From Streptomyces sp. WAC05374 (GTDB taxonomy: Bacteria > Actinomycetota > Actinomycetes > Streptomycetales > Streptomycetaceae), in assembly GCF_004353505.1 (NCBI RefSeq), contig NZ_SMNQ01000010.1, forward strand, positions 62,001 to 126,000: DNA of 64,000 bases, in the 5' to 3' direction. The notes under the pieces are model-generated. The model was given only the letters and a program-made list of their open reading frames with translations. It was not told where the DNA came from and searched no databases. Positions 46,199 through 54,694 of the stretch are shown here, in pieces. The position numbers and the translations under genes were made by a program. Numbering within the stretch: the stretch's first letter is position 1; each line of letters opens with the position of its first letter.

Positions 46199-46505
46199 GT
46201 GCTGCCTCCGGTGGGGGAGTCGGGGAGGTGCTGGGGAACGGTGGCCACCGCCGTTTCCGTAAAACTGGTCCAGACCAATCGACTTGTCAAGACCTGTGGA
46301 ACGAAACAGGAGTTAACTGCTGACGCCTTCGTCCTGATTGGTCACCCGCGGTCCTTCGCCCCGGCGTGAGCGAGCGATCTGAAAGCTGTTCTCTGGCCCC
46401 TGAGACGTGGCTAAAGTGCGGGTGGGCAGGGGAGCGTGGAGGAGCGGGCAGAGCTTGTCCGCGGTTCGCCGGAACGCCGGCGGCCGGAGCTGAACGGGGA
46501 ACAGC
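46199..46505. other. Divergent intergenic region between the chitinase and the Tad locus
   Basis: About 307 bp. The chitinase side (46199-46300) holds its ribosome binding site, promoter and DasR boxes. The Tad side (46300-46505) has a possible TAAAGT -10 near 46413-46418 preceded at 17 bp by TTCTCT, and GGGGAAC before the GTG. No further gene is seen. Confidence 0.6.
46262..46295 (-). promoter_or_regulatory. Chitinase promoter with two DasR-type (dre) boxes
   Basis: Box 1: TGGTCCAGACCA (46266-46277), a perfect 12-bp palindrome, inside ACTGGTCCAGACCAAT. Box 2: TTGTCAAGACCT (46284-46295), one mismatch from TGGTCNAGACCT. On the minus strand TTGACA (46290-46285), 17 bp, CAGTTT (46267-46262) form the promoter, so the boxes overlap -35 and -10. 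This matches the direct-repeat architecture known for Streptomyces chitinase promoters controlled by DasR. Confidence 0.8.
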
Positions 46506-47348
46506 GTGCCGACCGCAATTGCCGTCACCAGCGCCGATCTGGTGCTGCCACCGACCGACCACCAGACGCCCACGGCGGCCCTGCTGCCGCACCCCGACGC
46601 GCAGCCGCTGGACGCCGCCGTCGCGGACATGCAGGTCATGGTCGAACAGCACGGCTACGTCGTCGCCCTCTACCCCGCCTCCCTGCCCGCCGCCCACGAA
46701 CGCCGCCTGCACACCGTCCGCTCCGTCCTGGAGAGCGACCGCATCGCCCTGCTGAGACTGGACCTCCCGCCGCTCGGCGTCGCCGTACTCGTACGCCAGC
46801 TCCGCCAGTTGTCGGTCTGCGACTTCGGCGCCGGCGTGCTGGCCTCGGCCGCCCGGCTGCTGGCCCACTACGTCTACGCGGGCGCCCTGCTCCACAGCGT
46901 CACCCGGCTCGACCGCGTCCCCGTCGGCCTGAAGTCCCACGCCAAGTCCTGGGTGCCCGGCTCCCAGTTCGGCGTCCTGGCCAACCCGGCGCCGCAGCTC
47001 GTCAGGATCGGCACCGGGGAGCAGCTCGCCGGCCCCGAGTTCGGCACGCACTTACTCGTGGCACGGGGCCAGTCGACGTCCGCATGGGTCACCGAGTCCC
47101 TCGCACCCGCCTGGCGGGTCCAGAGTGTCGTGGACAGCCCGCTGCCGGCCGCGTCCCCGAAATGGTGGGGCACCGCGAAGCTGATCGAGTTCGCCGCCTT
47201 CCTCCCCGACATCTCGATCCTCTACCAACTCGTCGCCTCCGTGCGGCGGGAGATCTGTTCCTGGTGCGGCATCGACCTCATCGGCGACCGCTGCGGATTC
47301 TGCTCGGCCCCCCTCGTCCCGCCCGAGCCCGTCCAGGGCACGGCATGA
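46506..47348 (+). CDS. Tad-locus leading gene: unknown protein with C-terminal zinc ribbon and a TTA codon
   Basis: 280 residues from a GTG. The N-terminal 245 residues have no motif I recognise; the C terminus has CSWC (251-254) and CGFC (263-266), a CxxC-x8-CxxC zinc ribbon. Codon 183 is TTA (47052-47054), read by the bldA tRNA in Streptomyces, so production should be limited to developed cultures. It precedes cpaB on the same strand. A regulatory or adaptor role for pilus assembly is inferred only from position. Confidence 0.8.
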   Translation: MPTAIAVTSADLVLPPTDHQTPTAALLPHPDAQPLDAAVADMQVMVEQHGYVVALYPASLPAAHERRLHTVRSVLESDRIALLRLDLPPLGVAVLVRQLRQLSVCDFGAGVLASAARLLAHYVYAGALLHSVTRLDRVPVGLKSHAKSWVPGSQFGVLANPAPQLVRIGTGEQLAGPEFGTHLLVARGQSTSAWVTESLAPAWRVQSVVDSPLPAASPKWWGTAKLIEFAAFLPDISILYQLVASVRREICSWCGIDLIGDRCGFCSAPLVPPEPVQGTA

Positions 47349-47448
47349 GGCCCCCGCCGGCGCCGGGCCCGCCCTCGCGCCCTCGTCAGCCACCCGCACG
47401 TCTCCGCACGGTCCCACGCCCACGTCCACTCACGAGGTCCCCCCGCCC

Positions 47449-48171
47449 ATGAATTCACGTCAGCGCCGCGGTGTCCTTCTCCTGCTCCTTTCGGTCCTGT
47501 GCGCCCTCGGCGCGTTCGCCGGTGTGGTCACGGTGATCAGCGACGTGAATTCCAAGGTCGGCCCGGAGGTCGACGCGTACGAGCTGAAGGCCGACGTGGC
47601 CGCCTACACCGCGCTCCAGCCGGGTCAGTTCCGGAAGATAAGGATGCCCGAGCGCTGGCTGTCCGGAAATGCCGTCACCGACCTCGCCGTCGTCAAGGAC
47701 AAGATCGCCGTCACCGACCTCAAGAGAGGCTCGCTCCTCCAGGAGGACATGATCGCCAACCGGCCCGCGCTCGAGAGCGGCCAGCAGGAGATCGCCATCA
47801 TGATCGACGCCGCCACCGGCGTCGCCGGGAAGATCACGGCCGGCTCGCTGGTGAACATCTTCGCCACCTTCGACGACGACAACCGCGAGAAGAACGCCGT
47901 CGCCGAGTCCCGCATCATCGTCGCCAACGCCCGCGTCCTCGACGTCGGCAAGCTCACCCCGCTCGACGGCAAGCGGGACGACAACCGGGGCGTCGGCATC
48001 CGGGAGGCCGTGCCGATCACCTTCGCCCTCTCCACCGCCGACGCCCAGCGCGTGGCGTACGCCGAGTCGTTCGCCGAGCACGTGCGGCTCGCGCTGCTGC
48101 CCAGGAACAGCCCCACCGTCCTCCGGCCCGGCGAGGGCAGCTACACGCTCGACGAAGACAGGAACAAGTGA
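47449..48171 (+). CDS. cpaB: Flp pilus assembly protein CpaB/RcpC-like (SAF domain)
   Basis: 240 residues. One N-terminal membrane helix (about 8-30), then an SAF/AFP-like domain (VAAYTALQPGQFRKIRMPERWL; DLKRGSLLQEDMI) and the C-terminal RcpC-like region (PITFALSTADAQRVAYAESFAEHVRLALLPRN). In Gram-negative systems CpaB helps the outer-membrane secretin and may bind wall glycan; here it is probably a membrane-anchored periplasm/wall component. Confidence 0.88.
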   Translation: MNSRQRRGVLLLLLSVLCALGAFAGVVTVISDVNSKVGPEVDAYELKADVAAYTALQPGQFRKIRMPERWLSGNAVTDLAVVKDKIAVTDLKRGSLLQEDMIANRPALESGQQEIAIMIDAATGVAGKITAGSLVNIFATFDDDNREKNAVAESRIIVANARVLDVGKLTPLDGKRDDNRGVGIREAVPITFALSTADAQRVAYAESFAEHVRLALLPRNSPTVLRPGEGSYTLDEDRNK

Positions 48172-48178
48172 GGGCCGG

Positions 48179-49426
48179 ATGACCACACGCATCCTCCCGG
48201 CCGTCGGCGACCCCGACGCCGCCCGCTCCATCACCACCCTCCTCAGCCAGCTCCCCGACACCGAACCGGCCGGACCGGTCGGCGACTCGACCTCGCTGAT
48301 CGACACCCTCGCGCGGCTCGCCGCCGAGTCCCTGGAGGAACTGCCCGAGGTGGTGCTGGTCCACGAGCGGATCGGCCCCGTCCCCGCCCTCGAACTCATC
48401 CGGGAGGTCGCCCTGCGCTTCCCGGCGGTGGGCGTCGTCCTCGTCACCACCGACGCGGGCCCCGGGCTCTACTCGGCCGCCATGGACTCCGGCGCCCGCG
48501 GCCTCGTCGGCATGCCGCTGTCGTACGAGGAACTCGCCCAGCGCGTCCAGTCGGCCGCCGCCTGGTCCGCCGGCGTACGGCGCCACCTGGGGCAGGGCGG
48601 CGACGTGTTCACCGGACCGGGCGGCCGGGTCGTCACCGTGAGCGGTGCCAAGGGCGGCGTCGGCACCACCGTCACCGCGGTGCAGCTCGCCCTGGCCGCC
48701 CGGGCGTCCGGCCTGTCCGTCGCCCTCGCGGACCTGGACCTCCAGTCCGGGGACGTGGCCTCCTACCTGGACGTGCAGTTCCGGCGGTCCATCGTGGACC
48801 TCGCCACCATCCAGGACATATCGCCCCGGGTGCTCCAGGACGCCCTCTACGCCCACCACTCCGGCATCGCCCTGCTGCTCGCGCCCGGGGAGGGGGAGCG
48901 GGGCGAGGACGTCACCGACCGGTCCGTCCGCCAGATCGTCAGCGCGCTGCGCAACCGCTACGAGGTCGTCGTCGTCGACTGCGGCACGCACATGGACACC
49001 GCCAACGCCGCCGCCATCGAGATGGCCGACACCGCGCTGCTGGTCGTCACGCCCGACGTGGTGGCCGTGCGGGCCGCCAAGCGCATGGTGCGGCTGTGGG
49101 ACCGGCTCCAGATCCGCAAGGCGGAGGAGACCGTGACGGTCGTCAACCGGCACGTCCGCACCACCGAGATCCAGCCGCCGCTCGTCGAGAAGATCACCGG
49201 CACCCGTGTCGCCCGGACCTCCGTACCCGCGCACTTCAAGGAGCTCCAGTCGGTCGTCGACGCCGGCCGCATGCAGGACCTGGAGGCCAAGTCCACCGTC
49301 AAACAGGCGCTGTGGGCACTCGCCGGCGAGCTGGGGATCGTCCGGGCGCCCGAAGGGGAAGGCAAGCAGGGGAAGTTCCGTGGCGACCGGGGCGCGGTGG
49401 GCCTCCGGCGGGCACGCGGCAAATAG
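48179..49426 (+). CDS. tadZ: Pilus localisation ATPase TadZ/CpaE
   Basis: 415 residues. A degenerate receiver-like domain (1-130; ELPEVVLVHERIG, SGARGLVGMPLSYEEL) precedes a MinD/ParA ATPase with deviant Walker A KGGVGTT (158-164), ALADLDLQSGD and VVVVDCGTH. The canonical second Lys of the deviant Walker A (KGGxGKT) is Thr here, so ATP turnover may be altered. TadZ proteins position the Tad machine at cell sites. Confidence 0.9.
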   Translation: MTTRILPAVGDPDAARSITTLLSQLPDTEPAGPVGDSTSLIDTLARLAAESLEELPEVVLVHERIGPVPALELIREVALRFPAVGVVLVTTDAGPGLYSAAMDSGARGLVGMPLSYEELAQRVQSAAAWSAGVRRHLGQGGDVFTGPGGRVVTVSGAKGGVGTTVTAVQLALAARASGLSVALADLDLQSGDVASYLDVQFRRSIVDLATIQDISPRVLQDALYAHHSGIALLLAPGEGERGEDVTDRSVRQIVSALRNRYEVVVVDCGTHMDTANAAAIEMADTALLVVTPDVVAVRAAKRMVRLWDRLQIRKAEETVTVVNRHVRTTEIQPPLVEKITGTRVARTSVPAHFKELQSVVDAGRMQDLEAKSTVKQALWALAGELGIVRAPEGEGKQGKFRGDRGAVGLRRARGK

Positions 49427-49436
49427 GGGACACGTC

Positions 49437-49799
49437 ATGAGACGCCGTTACGGAAACGACCGGGGGCAGGTCGCCGTCGAGTTCACCGGCATGGTCCCGG
49501 TCGTGCTCGGCGTGATCGTCCTGCTCTGGCAGGCCGCCCTCGTGGGCTACGCCTACTCCCTGGCCGGCAACGCCGCGGACGAGGCGGCCCGGGCGGGCAC
49601 GGTCGGCGGGGACGGCGCGTGCGCGGCGGCCGCGCAGGGGAGCGTGTCGGGGGCGTGGACGGTCAGCCCCGAGTGCGGCGGGGGCGGTGCCCTCTACACG
49701 GCCTCCGTGGAGGTGAACGTCCCCGTGCTGTTCCCCGGATTCGACATCCCCGTACCCGTGCGGGGCACGGCGTCCGTGGCCAGGGAGGGCGACGAATGA
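49437..49799 (+). CDS. TadE-like pseudopilin
   Basis: 120 residues. Short basic leader, then RG|QVAVEF with the prepilin peptidase pattern G/XXXXE[FY] and one hydrophobic helix (VPVVLGVIVLLWQAALVGYAYS). C-terminal two-thirds is extracytoplasmic with cysteines (ACAAAAQG, PECGGGG). Minor pilin of the Tad system. Start has GGGGA upstream; stop overlaps the next gene (ATGA). Confidence 0.88.
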   Translation: MRRRYGNDRGQVAVEFTGMVPVVLGVIVLLWQAALVGYAYSLAGNAADEAARAGTVGGDGACAAAAQGSVSGAWTVSPECGGGGALYTASVEVNVPVLFPGFDIPVPVRGTASVAREGDE

Positions 49800-50176
49800 C
49801 CGTCCGCGCGTGGACAGGGCGGCGCCACCGGGAGGGCGGCCAGTCGGCCGTCGAGTTCGTCGGCTGGGTCGCCGTGCTGCTGACCGCCGCGCTCGCGGCC
49901 GTCCAGCTCGGGTTCGTGGCGTACGCCGTGCAGCAGGCGGGCACGGCGTCGCGGGCGGCGGCCCGGGTGGCGTCGCAGGACCCGACGGCGGACGCCGGGG
50001 CCGCGGGGGAGGCCGCCGTCAGCGGCTGGCTCGGCGCCGAGGTCGGGGTCGGAGGCGGCGGCGAGGCGGTCACCGCCACCGCGACCGTACCCATCCCCTC
50101 CGTCCTGCCGCTGTTCACCCTCCCCAGCGCCCAGAGGTCCACCACCATGCCCGTCACCACGCCCGCCACCGACTGA
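49796..50176 (+). CDS. Second TadE/TadF-like pseudopilin
   Basis: 126 residues. GG|QSAVEF cleavage pattern followed by one helix (VGWVAVLLTAALAAVQLGFVAYAV) and a Gly/Ala/Thr-rich outer part ending TTPATD. Coupled to the preceding pseudopilin by a 4-bp overlap. Confidence 0.88.
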   Translation: MTVRAWTGRRHREGGQSAVEFVGWVAVLLTAALAAVQLGFVAYAVQQAGTASRAAARVASQDPTADAGAAGEAAVSGWLGAEVGVGGGGEAVTATATVPIPSVLPLFTLPSAQRSTTMPVTTPATD

Positions 50177-50192
50177 GGGAGCCGAGAGCGAC

Positions 50193-51536
50193 ATGAGCCT
50201 GCGGGCGCGCATCAGCAGCCCCGAGCCGGCCAACGGCAAGGGAGAGGACAACCACCTCGTCGGCGTCTACCGCGTCAAGCTCCTGGAGGAGATCGACCTC
50301 GCGGAGATGTCCGCCCTGGCGACCGCCGAGCGCCGCGCCCGCCTGGAGCGGGTGCTCGGCCACATCATCAGCCGCGAGGGCCCCGTCCTGTCCTCCTCCG
50401 AACGCTCCCAGCTCATCCGCCGCGTCGTGGACGAGGCCCTGGGGCTCGGCATCCTCGAACCGCTCCTCGAGGACGCCTCCATCAGCGAGATCATGGTCAA
50501 CGGCCCCGAGCAGGTCTTCGTCGAGCGGCGCGGCCGCCTCGAACAGCTCCCGATGCGGTTCTCGTCCACCGAGCAGCTCATGCAGACCATCGAGCGGATC
50601 GTCTCCACCGTCAACCGCCGCGTCGACGAGTCCAACCCGATGGTCGACGCCCGCCTCCCCTCCGGGGAACGCGTCAACGTCATCATCCCGCCGCTGTCCC
50701 TCTCCGGCCCCATCCTCACCATCCGCCGCTTCCCGCGCGCCTTCACGCTCCAGGAGATGGTCGCCCTCGGCTCGCTCGACGAGCACATGGTGATGCTGCT
50801 CGCCGGGCTCGTCCGCGCCAAGTTCAACGTGATCGTCTCCGGCGCCACCGGCACCGGGAAGACCACCCTCCTCAACGCGCTGTCCGGCCTCGTCCCCGAC
50901 GGCGAGCGGATCGTCACCATCGAGGACTCCGCCGAGCTCCAGCTCCAGCAGTCCCACGTCATCACCCTCGAGGCCCGCCCGCCCAACGTCGAGGGCAAGG
51001 GCCGCGTCACCATCCGCGACCTCGTCCGCAACTCGCTGCGCATGCGCCCCGACCGCATCATCGTCGGCGAGGTCCGGGGCGGCGAGACCCTCGACATGCT
51101 CCAGGCCATGTCCACCGGCCACGACGGCTCCCTCGCCACCGTCCACGCCAACAGCGCCGAGGACGCCCTGATGCGCCTCCAGACCCTCGGCTCCATGTCC
51201 GAGGTGGAGGTCCCGTTCGCCGCCATCAAGGACCAGATCAACAGCGCCGTCGACGTCATCGTCCAGCTCACCCGGCACGCCGACGGCGCCCGCAAGATCA
51301 CCGAGATCGCGATCGTCGACTCCCACGGGCGCGAGGAGTACCGGATCGTGACCGTCTGCCGCTTCGTCGCCCAGCCCATGACCCCCGACGGACGCGTCCA
51401 CGGCCACTTCGCGTACCACCCGCTCCCGCGCCGCGTCGCCGAACGCCTCCGCCTCAAGAGCGAGCCCGTCCCGCCCGCCTTCGGCGTCGCCCACACCGAC
51501 GAACAGCTCGCCCTCCGCCGCGCCACCACCGCCTGA
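50193..51536 (+). CDS. tadA: Tad pilus assembly ATPase TadA/CpaF
   Basis: 447 residues. Secretion ATPase of the VirB11/CpaF class that powers pilus polymerisation (and in Tad systems retraction). N-terminal domain 30-185, Walker A GATGTGKTT (217-225), Asp box VTIEDSAELQL, Walker B RIIVGEVRGGE (289-299) and His box STGHDGSLATVHAN (307-320) are all present. A complete, apparently functional ATPase. GGGAG and GAGAG precede the ATG. Confidence 0.95.
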   Translation: MSLRARISSPEPANGKGEDNHLVGVYRVKLLEEIDLAEMSALATAERRARLERVLGHIISREGPVLSSSERSQLIRRVVDEALGLGILEPLLEDASISEIMVNGPEQVFVERRGRLEQLPMRFSSTEQLMQTIERIVSTVNRRVDESNPMVDARLPSGERVNVIIPPLSLSGPILTIRRFPRAFTLQEMVALGSLDEHMVMLLAGLVRAKFNVIVSGATGTGKTTLLNALSGLVPDGERIVTIEDSAELQLQQSHVITLEARPPNVEGKGRVTIRDLVRNSLRMRPDRIIVGEVRGGETLDMLQAMSTGHDGSLATVHANSAEDALMRLQTLGSMSEVEVPFAAIKDQINSAVDVIVQLTRHADGARKITEIAIVDSHGREEYRIVTVCRFVAQPMTPDGRVHGHFAYHPLPRRVAERLRLKSEPVPPAFGVAHTDEQLALRRATTA

Positions 51537-51574
51537 CCGCCGCCCCCCGACTGCCCGACTGGACCCATGACCCC

Positions 51575-52522
51575 ATGAACCCCATGGACAACGTCCCGCT
51601 CCTGACACTCGGCGTCACCCTCCTCGCCTGCGTGCTGGGCGTCGCGGGCGTCCACGCCTACGCGTCCGGCAACGCGCAGCGCCAGGCCCTCGTGGCCCGG
51701 ATGACCCAGACGGGACAACTCCCGCCCGTCGGCCGGCGCCGCCGCTTCGTCCGCCTCGACCGGCGCCTGCGCGCCACCGCGCCCGGCCGCCGCCTCGAAC
51801 GCAGGATCGCCGCCACCGGACTGGACCTCACCCCCGGCGAGTACGCCGTCTACACGGTGGCCGCCCTGCTCGGCATCCACCTCACCGTCGCCGCGGTCTT
51901 CGCCCCGTTCTTCGGCGCCCTCGCCGCCCTCACCGGCCTGTGGGGCGCCAACTCCTTCCTCAACTGGCAGCGCCTGCGGCGCACCGAGGCGTTCATCAAC
52001 CAGCTCCCCGAGCTGACGCGCGTCCTCGCCAACGCCACCCAGGCCGGCCTCGCCCTCCGCACCGCCATCGCCATGGCCGCCGAGGAGCTCGACGACCCGG
52101 CGGGCGAGGAGCTGCGCAAGGTGGCCGACCAGCTCGCCGTCGGCCACAGCCTCGACGACGCCCTCGGCGACCTCGCCGACCGCCTGCCCTCCCGCGAACT
52201 GGTCGTCCTGGTCTCCACCCTCGTGCTGTCCAACCGCGCCGGCGGCCAGGTCGTCACCTCGCTGCGCAACCTCACCAGCACCCTGGAGGAGCGCAAGGAG
52301 ACCCGGCGCGAGGTCATCACCCTCCTCTCCCAGGTCAAGGTGACCGCCTTCGCGCTGCCCCTGCTGGGCCTGGGCTTCCTGCTGATGATCAACGGCATGG
52401 CGCCCGGCGCGCTCGACAGGATGACCGGCTCGGCCGTCGGCCAGATCGGCTCCGTCCTCGCCTTCGGCCTGTACGCCGCCGGGTTCGTCCTCATCCGCCG
52501 CCTCTCCCGCATCCGAGTCTGA
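51575..52522 (+). CDS. tadB: Tad inner-membrane platform protein TadB
   Basis: 315 residues. N-terminal membrane helix, basic cytoplasmic segment (RRRRFVRLDRRLR), two central helices (about 90-130), and the T2SSF domain (FINQLPELTRVLANATQAGLALRTAI; LVSTLVLSNRAGGQV) followed by two C-terminal helices. Pairs with TadC as the membrane rotor of the assembly motor. A second ATG at 51584 is possible. Confidence 0.92.
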   Translation: MNPMDNVPLLTLGVTLLACVLGVAGVHAYASGNAQRQALVARMTQTGQLPPVGRRRRFVRLDRRLRATAPGRRLERRIAATGLDLTPGEYAVYTVAALLGIHLTVAAVFAPFFGALAALTGLWGANSFLNWQRLRRTEAFINQLPELTRVLANATQAGLALRTAIAMAAEELDDPAGEELRKVADQLAVGHSLDDALGDLADRLPSRELVVLVSTLVLSNRAGGQVVTSLRNLTSTLEERKETRREVITLLSQVKVTAFALPLLGLGFLLMINGMAPGALDRMTGSAVGQIGSVLAFGLYAAGFVLIRRLSRIRV

Positions 52523-52536
52523 GGAGGTGACACGTC

Positions 52537-53424
52537 ATGGGCCTGTTGTACGCGGCCGTCATCGGCCTGTCCGTGTACGGCGTCTTCCACGGCGTCCGCA
52601 TGTACCGGGCCGACGCGCGGCTCCCCCAGGACCTGGTGCTCGCGCTGGAAGTGGGCGCCACCCGCACCACCGCCGTCGGCTCCGGCGTCGACCGGCTCGG
52701 CATGCGCTGGGCGCCCGCCGTCCTGCGGATGATGGGCCCCAAACGGGTCGACGCGCTGCGCCTCCGCCTCGACATGGCGGGCAACCCCGGCGGCATGACC
52801 GTCGACCGGTACGCCGCCCGGCGCGCCGTGTACGGCTTCCTCGGTGTCCTCGCCGCCCTCGCCATGCTGGCGCGCGGCCAGGCGGTGGTCGCCGTCGTCA
52901 TCCTCGCGTACGGGCTGACCTGGACCGACGTCCTGCTGCGGCTCGCCGTCCGGCGCCGCAAGGACGACATCGAACGCACCCTGCCCGACTTCCTCGACGT
53001 CCTCGCCGTCGTCGTCTCCGCCGGCCTCGGCTTCCGCCAGGCGCTGGAACGCGTCGCCGAGAAGTACTCCGGGCCCTGGGCCGACGAACTGCGCATCACC
53101 CTGCGCCAGATGGACATGGGCGTCAGCCGCCGCGACGCCTTCGACCAGCTCCGCAGGCGCAACGCCTCCGAGCAGGTCTCCATGTTCGTCACCGCCCTCC
53201 AGCAGGGCGAGGAGCTGGGCGCCCCGATCGTCGACACCCTGATCCAGATCGCCAACGACATGCGGCGCACGGACGCGCAGCACGCCCGCCGCACCGCCGC
53301 CAAGGCCGTACCGAAGACCACCCTCGTCGTGACGATGGTGATGCTGCCCGCCACCATGATCCTGATCGCCCTGAGCTTCTACTACGGCTCCGGCGTCGAC
53401 TTCGCGGACATCATCGGCGGGTGA
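52537..53424 (+). CDS. tadC: Tad inner-membrane platform protein TadC
   Basis: 295 residues. Same T2SSF architecture as TadB: DIERTLPDFLDVLAVVVSAGLGFRQALERVA, MFVTALQQGEELGAPI, and C-terminal helices. Preceded by GAGGAGGTGA, the strongest ribosome binding site in the locus. The histidine kinase starts 4 bp after its stop. Confidence 0.92.
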   Translation: MGLLYAAVIGLSVYGVFHGVRMYRADARLPQDLVLALEVGATRTTAVGSGVDRLGMRWAPAVLRMMGPKRVDALRLRLDMAGNPGGMTVDRYAARRAVYGFLGVLAALAMLARGQAVVAVVILAYGLTWTDVLLRLAVRRRKDDIERTLPDFLDVLAVVVSAGLGFRQALERVAEKYSGPWADELRITLRQMDMGVSRRDAFDQLRRRNASEQVSMFVTALQQGEELGAPIVDTLIQIANDMRRTDAQHARRTAAKAVPKTTLVVTMVMLPATMILIALSFYYGSGVDFADIIGG

Positions 53425-53428
53425 CCCC

Positions 53429-54694
53429 ATGACCCTGAGGACACCGGACCCGCCCTCCCTGCCGCTCCAGATCAACGCCCTCCAGGCGCTGTGCCGCCAG
53501 GTGTTCGGCTTCCGGCTGGCGATGATCGTCCTGGCGTCCCCGTTCGCCCTCGACGGCGCGGCACCGGGCCTCGGCACCTGGCTGGTCGGCGCGGCCGTGC
53601 TGATCACCTTCATGGTGTCGTACGTCCTGCTGCGCGACTGGGAGCGGTTCGGCCGCATCCTGCTGCGCCACCCGGCGGTGCTCGCGGCCGACATGCTGTT
53701 CGGCGCGCTGCTGCTGGCCACCGCGTCACCCGAGTCCACGCTCGCCTACGTCACCATCTGCACGCCGCTGCTCGCCGGCCTGCTGTACGGCTGGCGCGGG
53801 GCGGCGTTCTTCGCCGTCCTCCAGTCGCTGCTGCTCCTGCTGTCGTACGGGGTGAGCAGGGAGGTGTCGGTCGAGCCGTCCTCGCTCCTCTTCCCCGGCC
53901 TGTGCGTGATCGCCGGCGCGGTCGGCTCCACCCTGCGGGGCCTCATCCTCGACTTCGGCGCCGCCAGTCAGGCCCTCACGGAGGCACGTGCCCGGCTCGC
54001 CGTGAACGGCGCGGTGGAGGCCGAACGGGCACGGCTCGCCCGGGAGATGCACGACTCGGTCGCCAAGACCCTGCACGGGCTGGCCCTGGCCGCCGACGGC
54101 CTGGCGTCCACCGCCGACCGCGCGGACCCGGCCTCGGTCCGGCGCCAGGCGGAACTGGTGGCCCGCTCCGCCCGCCGCGCCGCCGCCGAGTCCCGTGAAC
54201 TGCTGGCCGACCTCCGGCGCGAGTCGGGCCTGGACGGCGGGGTGGACCTCACGGCCGAGCTGGCCGCCCGGACGGCCGACTTCGCCCGGCGCCACGGCGT
54301 ACGCGCCGCCTACCGGCCGCTGGGCGCCGCCCCGCCCGGGGTGCCGCAGGCGGTGGCCCGCCAGCTCCTGGCCGTCGCCGCGGAGGCCATGGACAACGCC
54401 CACCGGCACGGCCGGCCGTCCCGCATCACCGTCTCGGCGGGCGTCACCGACGACATCCTGTGCCTGAGCGTCTACGACGACGGCCGCGGACTGCCCACCG
54501 GCACGACGCTCGACGACCTGAAACGGGCGGGCCACTTCGGCCTCGTCGGCATGGTGGAGCGCGCCGCGTCGATAGGCGCCCGCATCCGCATCGGCCGCGG
54601 GCGGGCCACGAAGGGCACGGAGGTCCGGCTGGAACTGCCGGTACGGGCGCTGGAGAGGGAGGGCGCACCACCATGCATGAGCACCTGCGAGTGA
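53429..54694 (+). CDS. Sensor histidine kinase (HisKA_3/NarX-DesK type)
   Basis: 421 residues. About five N-terminal membrane helices (26-165), then HisKA_3 with the phosphoacceptor His208 in EMHDSVAKTLHGLALAADGL, and HATPase_c with N-box EAMDNAHRHG and G-box DDGRGLPTG, GLVGMVERAASIGA. No extracellular sensor domain, so the ligand may be sensed in the membrane. It overlaps the response regulator gene by 22 bp and sits inside the tad operon, so it probably adjusts pilus gene expression. Confidence 0.92.
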   Translation: MTLRTPDPPSLPLQINALQALCRQVFGFRLAMIVLASPFALDGAAPGLGTWLVGAAVLITFMVSYVLLRDWERFGRILLRHPAVLAADMLFGALLLATASPESTLAYVTICTPLLAGLLYGWRGAAFFAVLQSLLLLLSYGVSREVSVEPSSLLFPGLCVIAGAVGSTLRGLILDFGAASQALTEARARLAVNGAVEAERARLAREMHDSVAKTLHGLALAADGLASTADRADPASVRRQAELVARSARRAAAESRELLADLRRESGLDGGVDLTAELAARTADFARRHGVRAAYRPLGAAPPGVPQAVARQLLAVAAEAMDNAHRHGRPSRITVSAGVTDDILCLSVYDDGRGLPTGTTLDDLKRAGHFGLVGMVERAASIGARIRIGRGRATKGTEVRLELPVRALEREGAPPCMSTCE

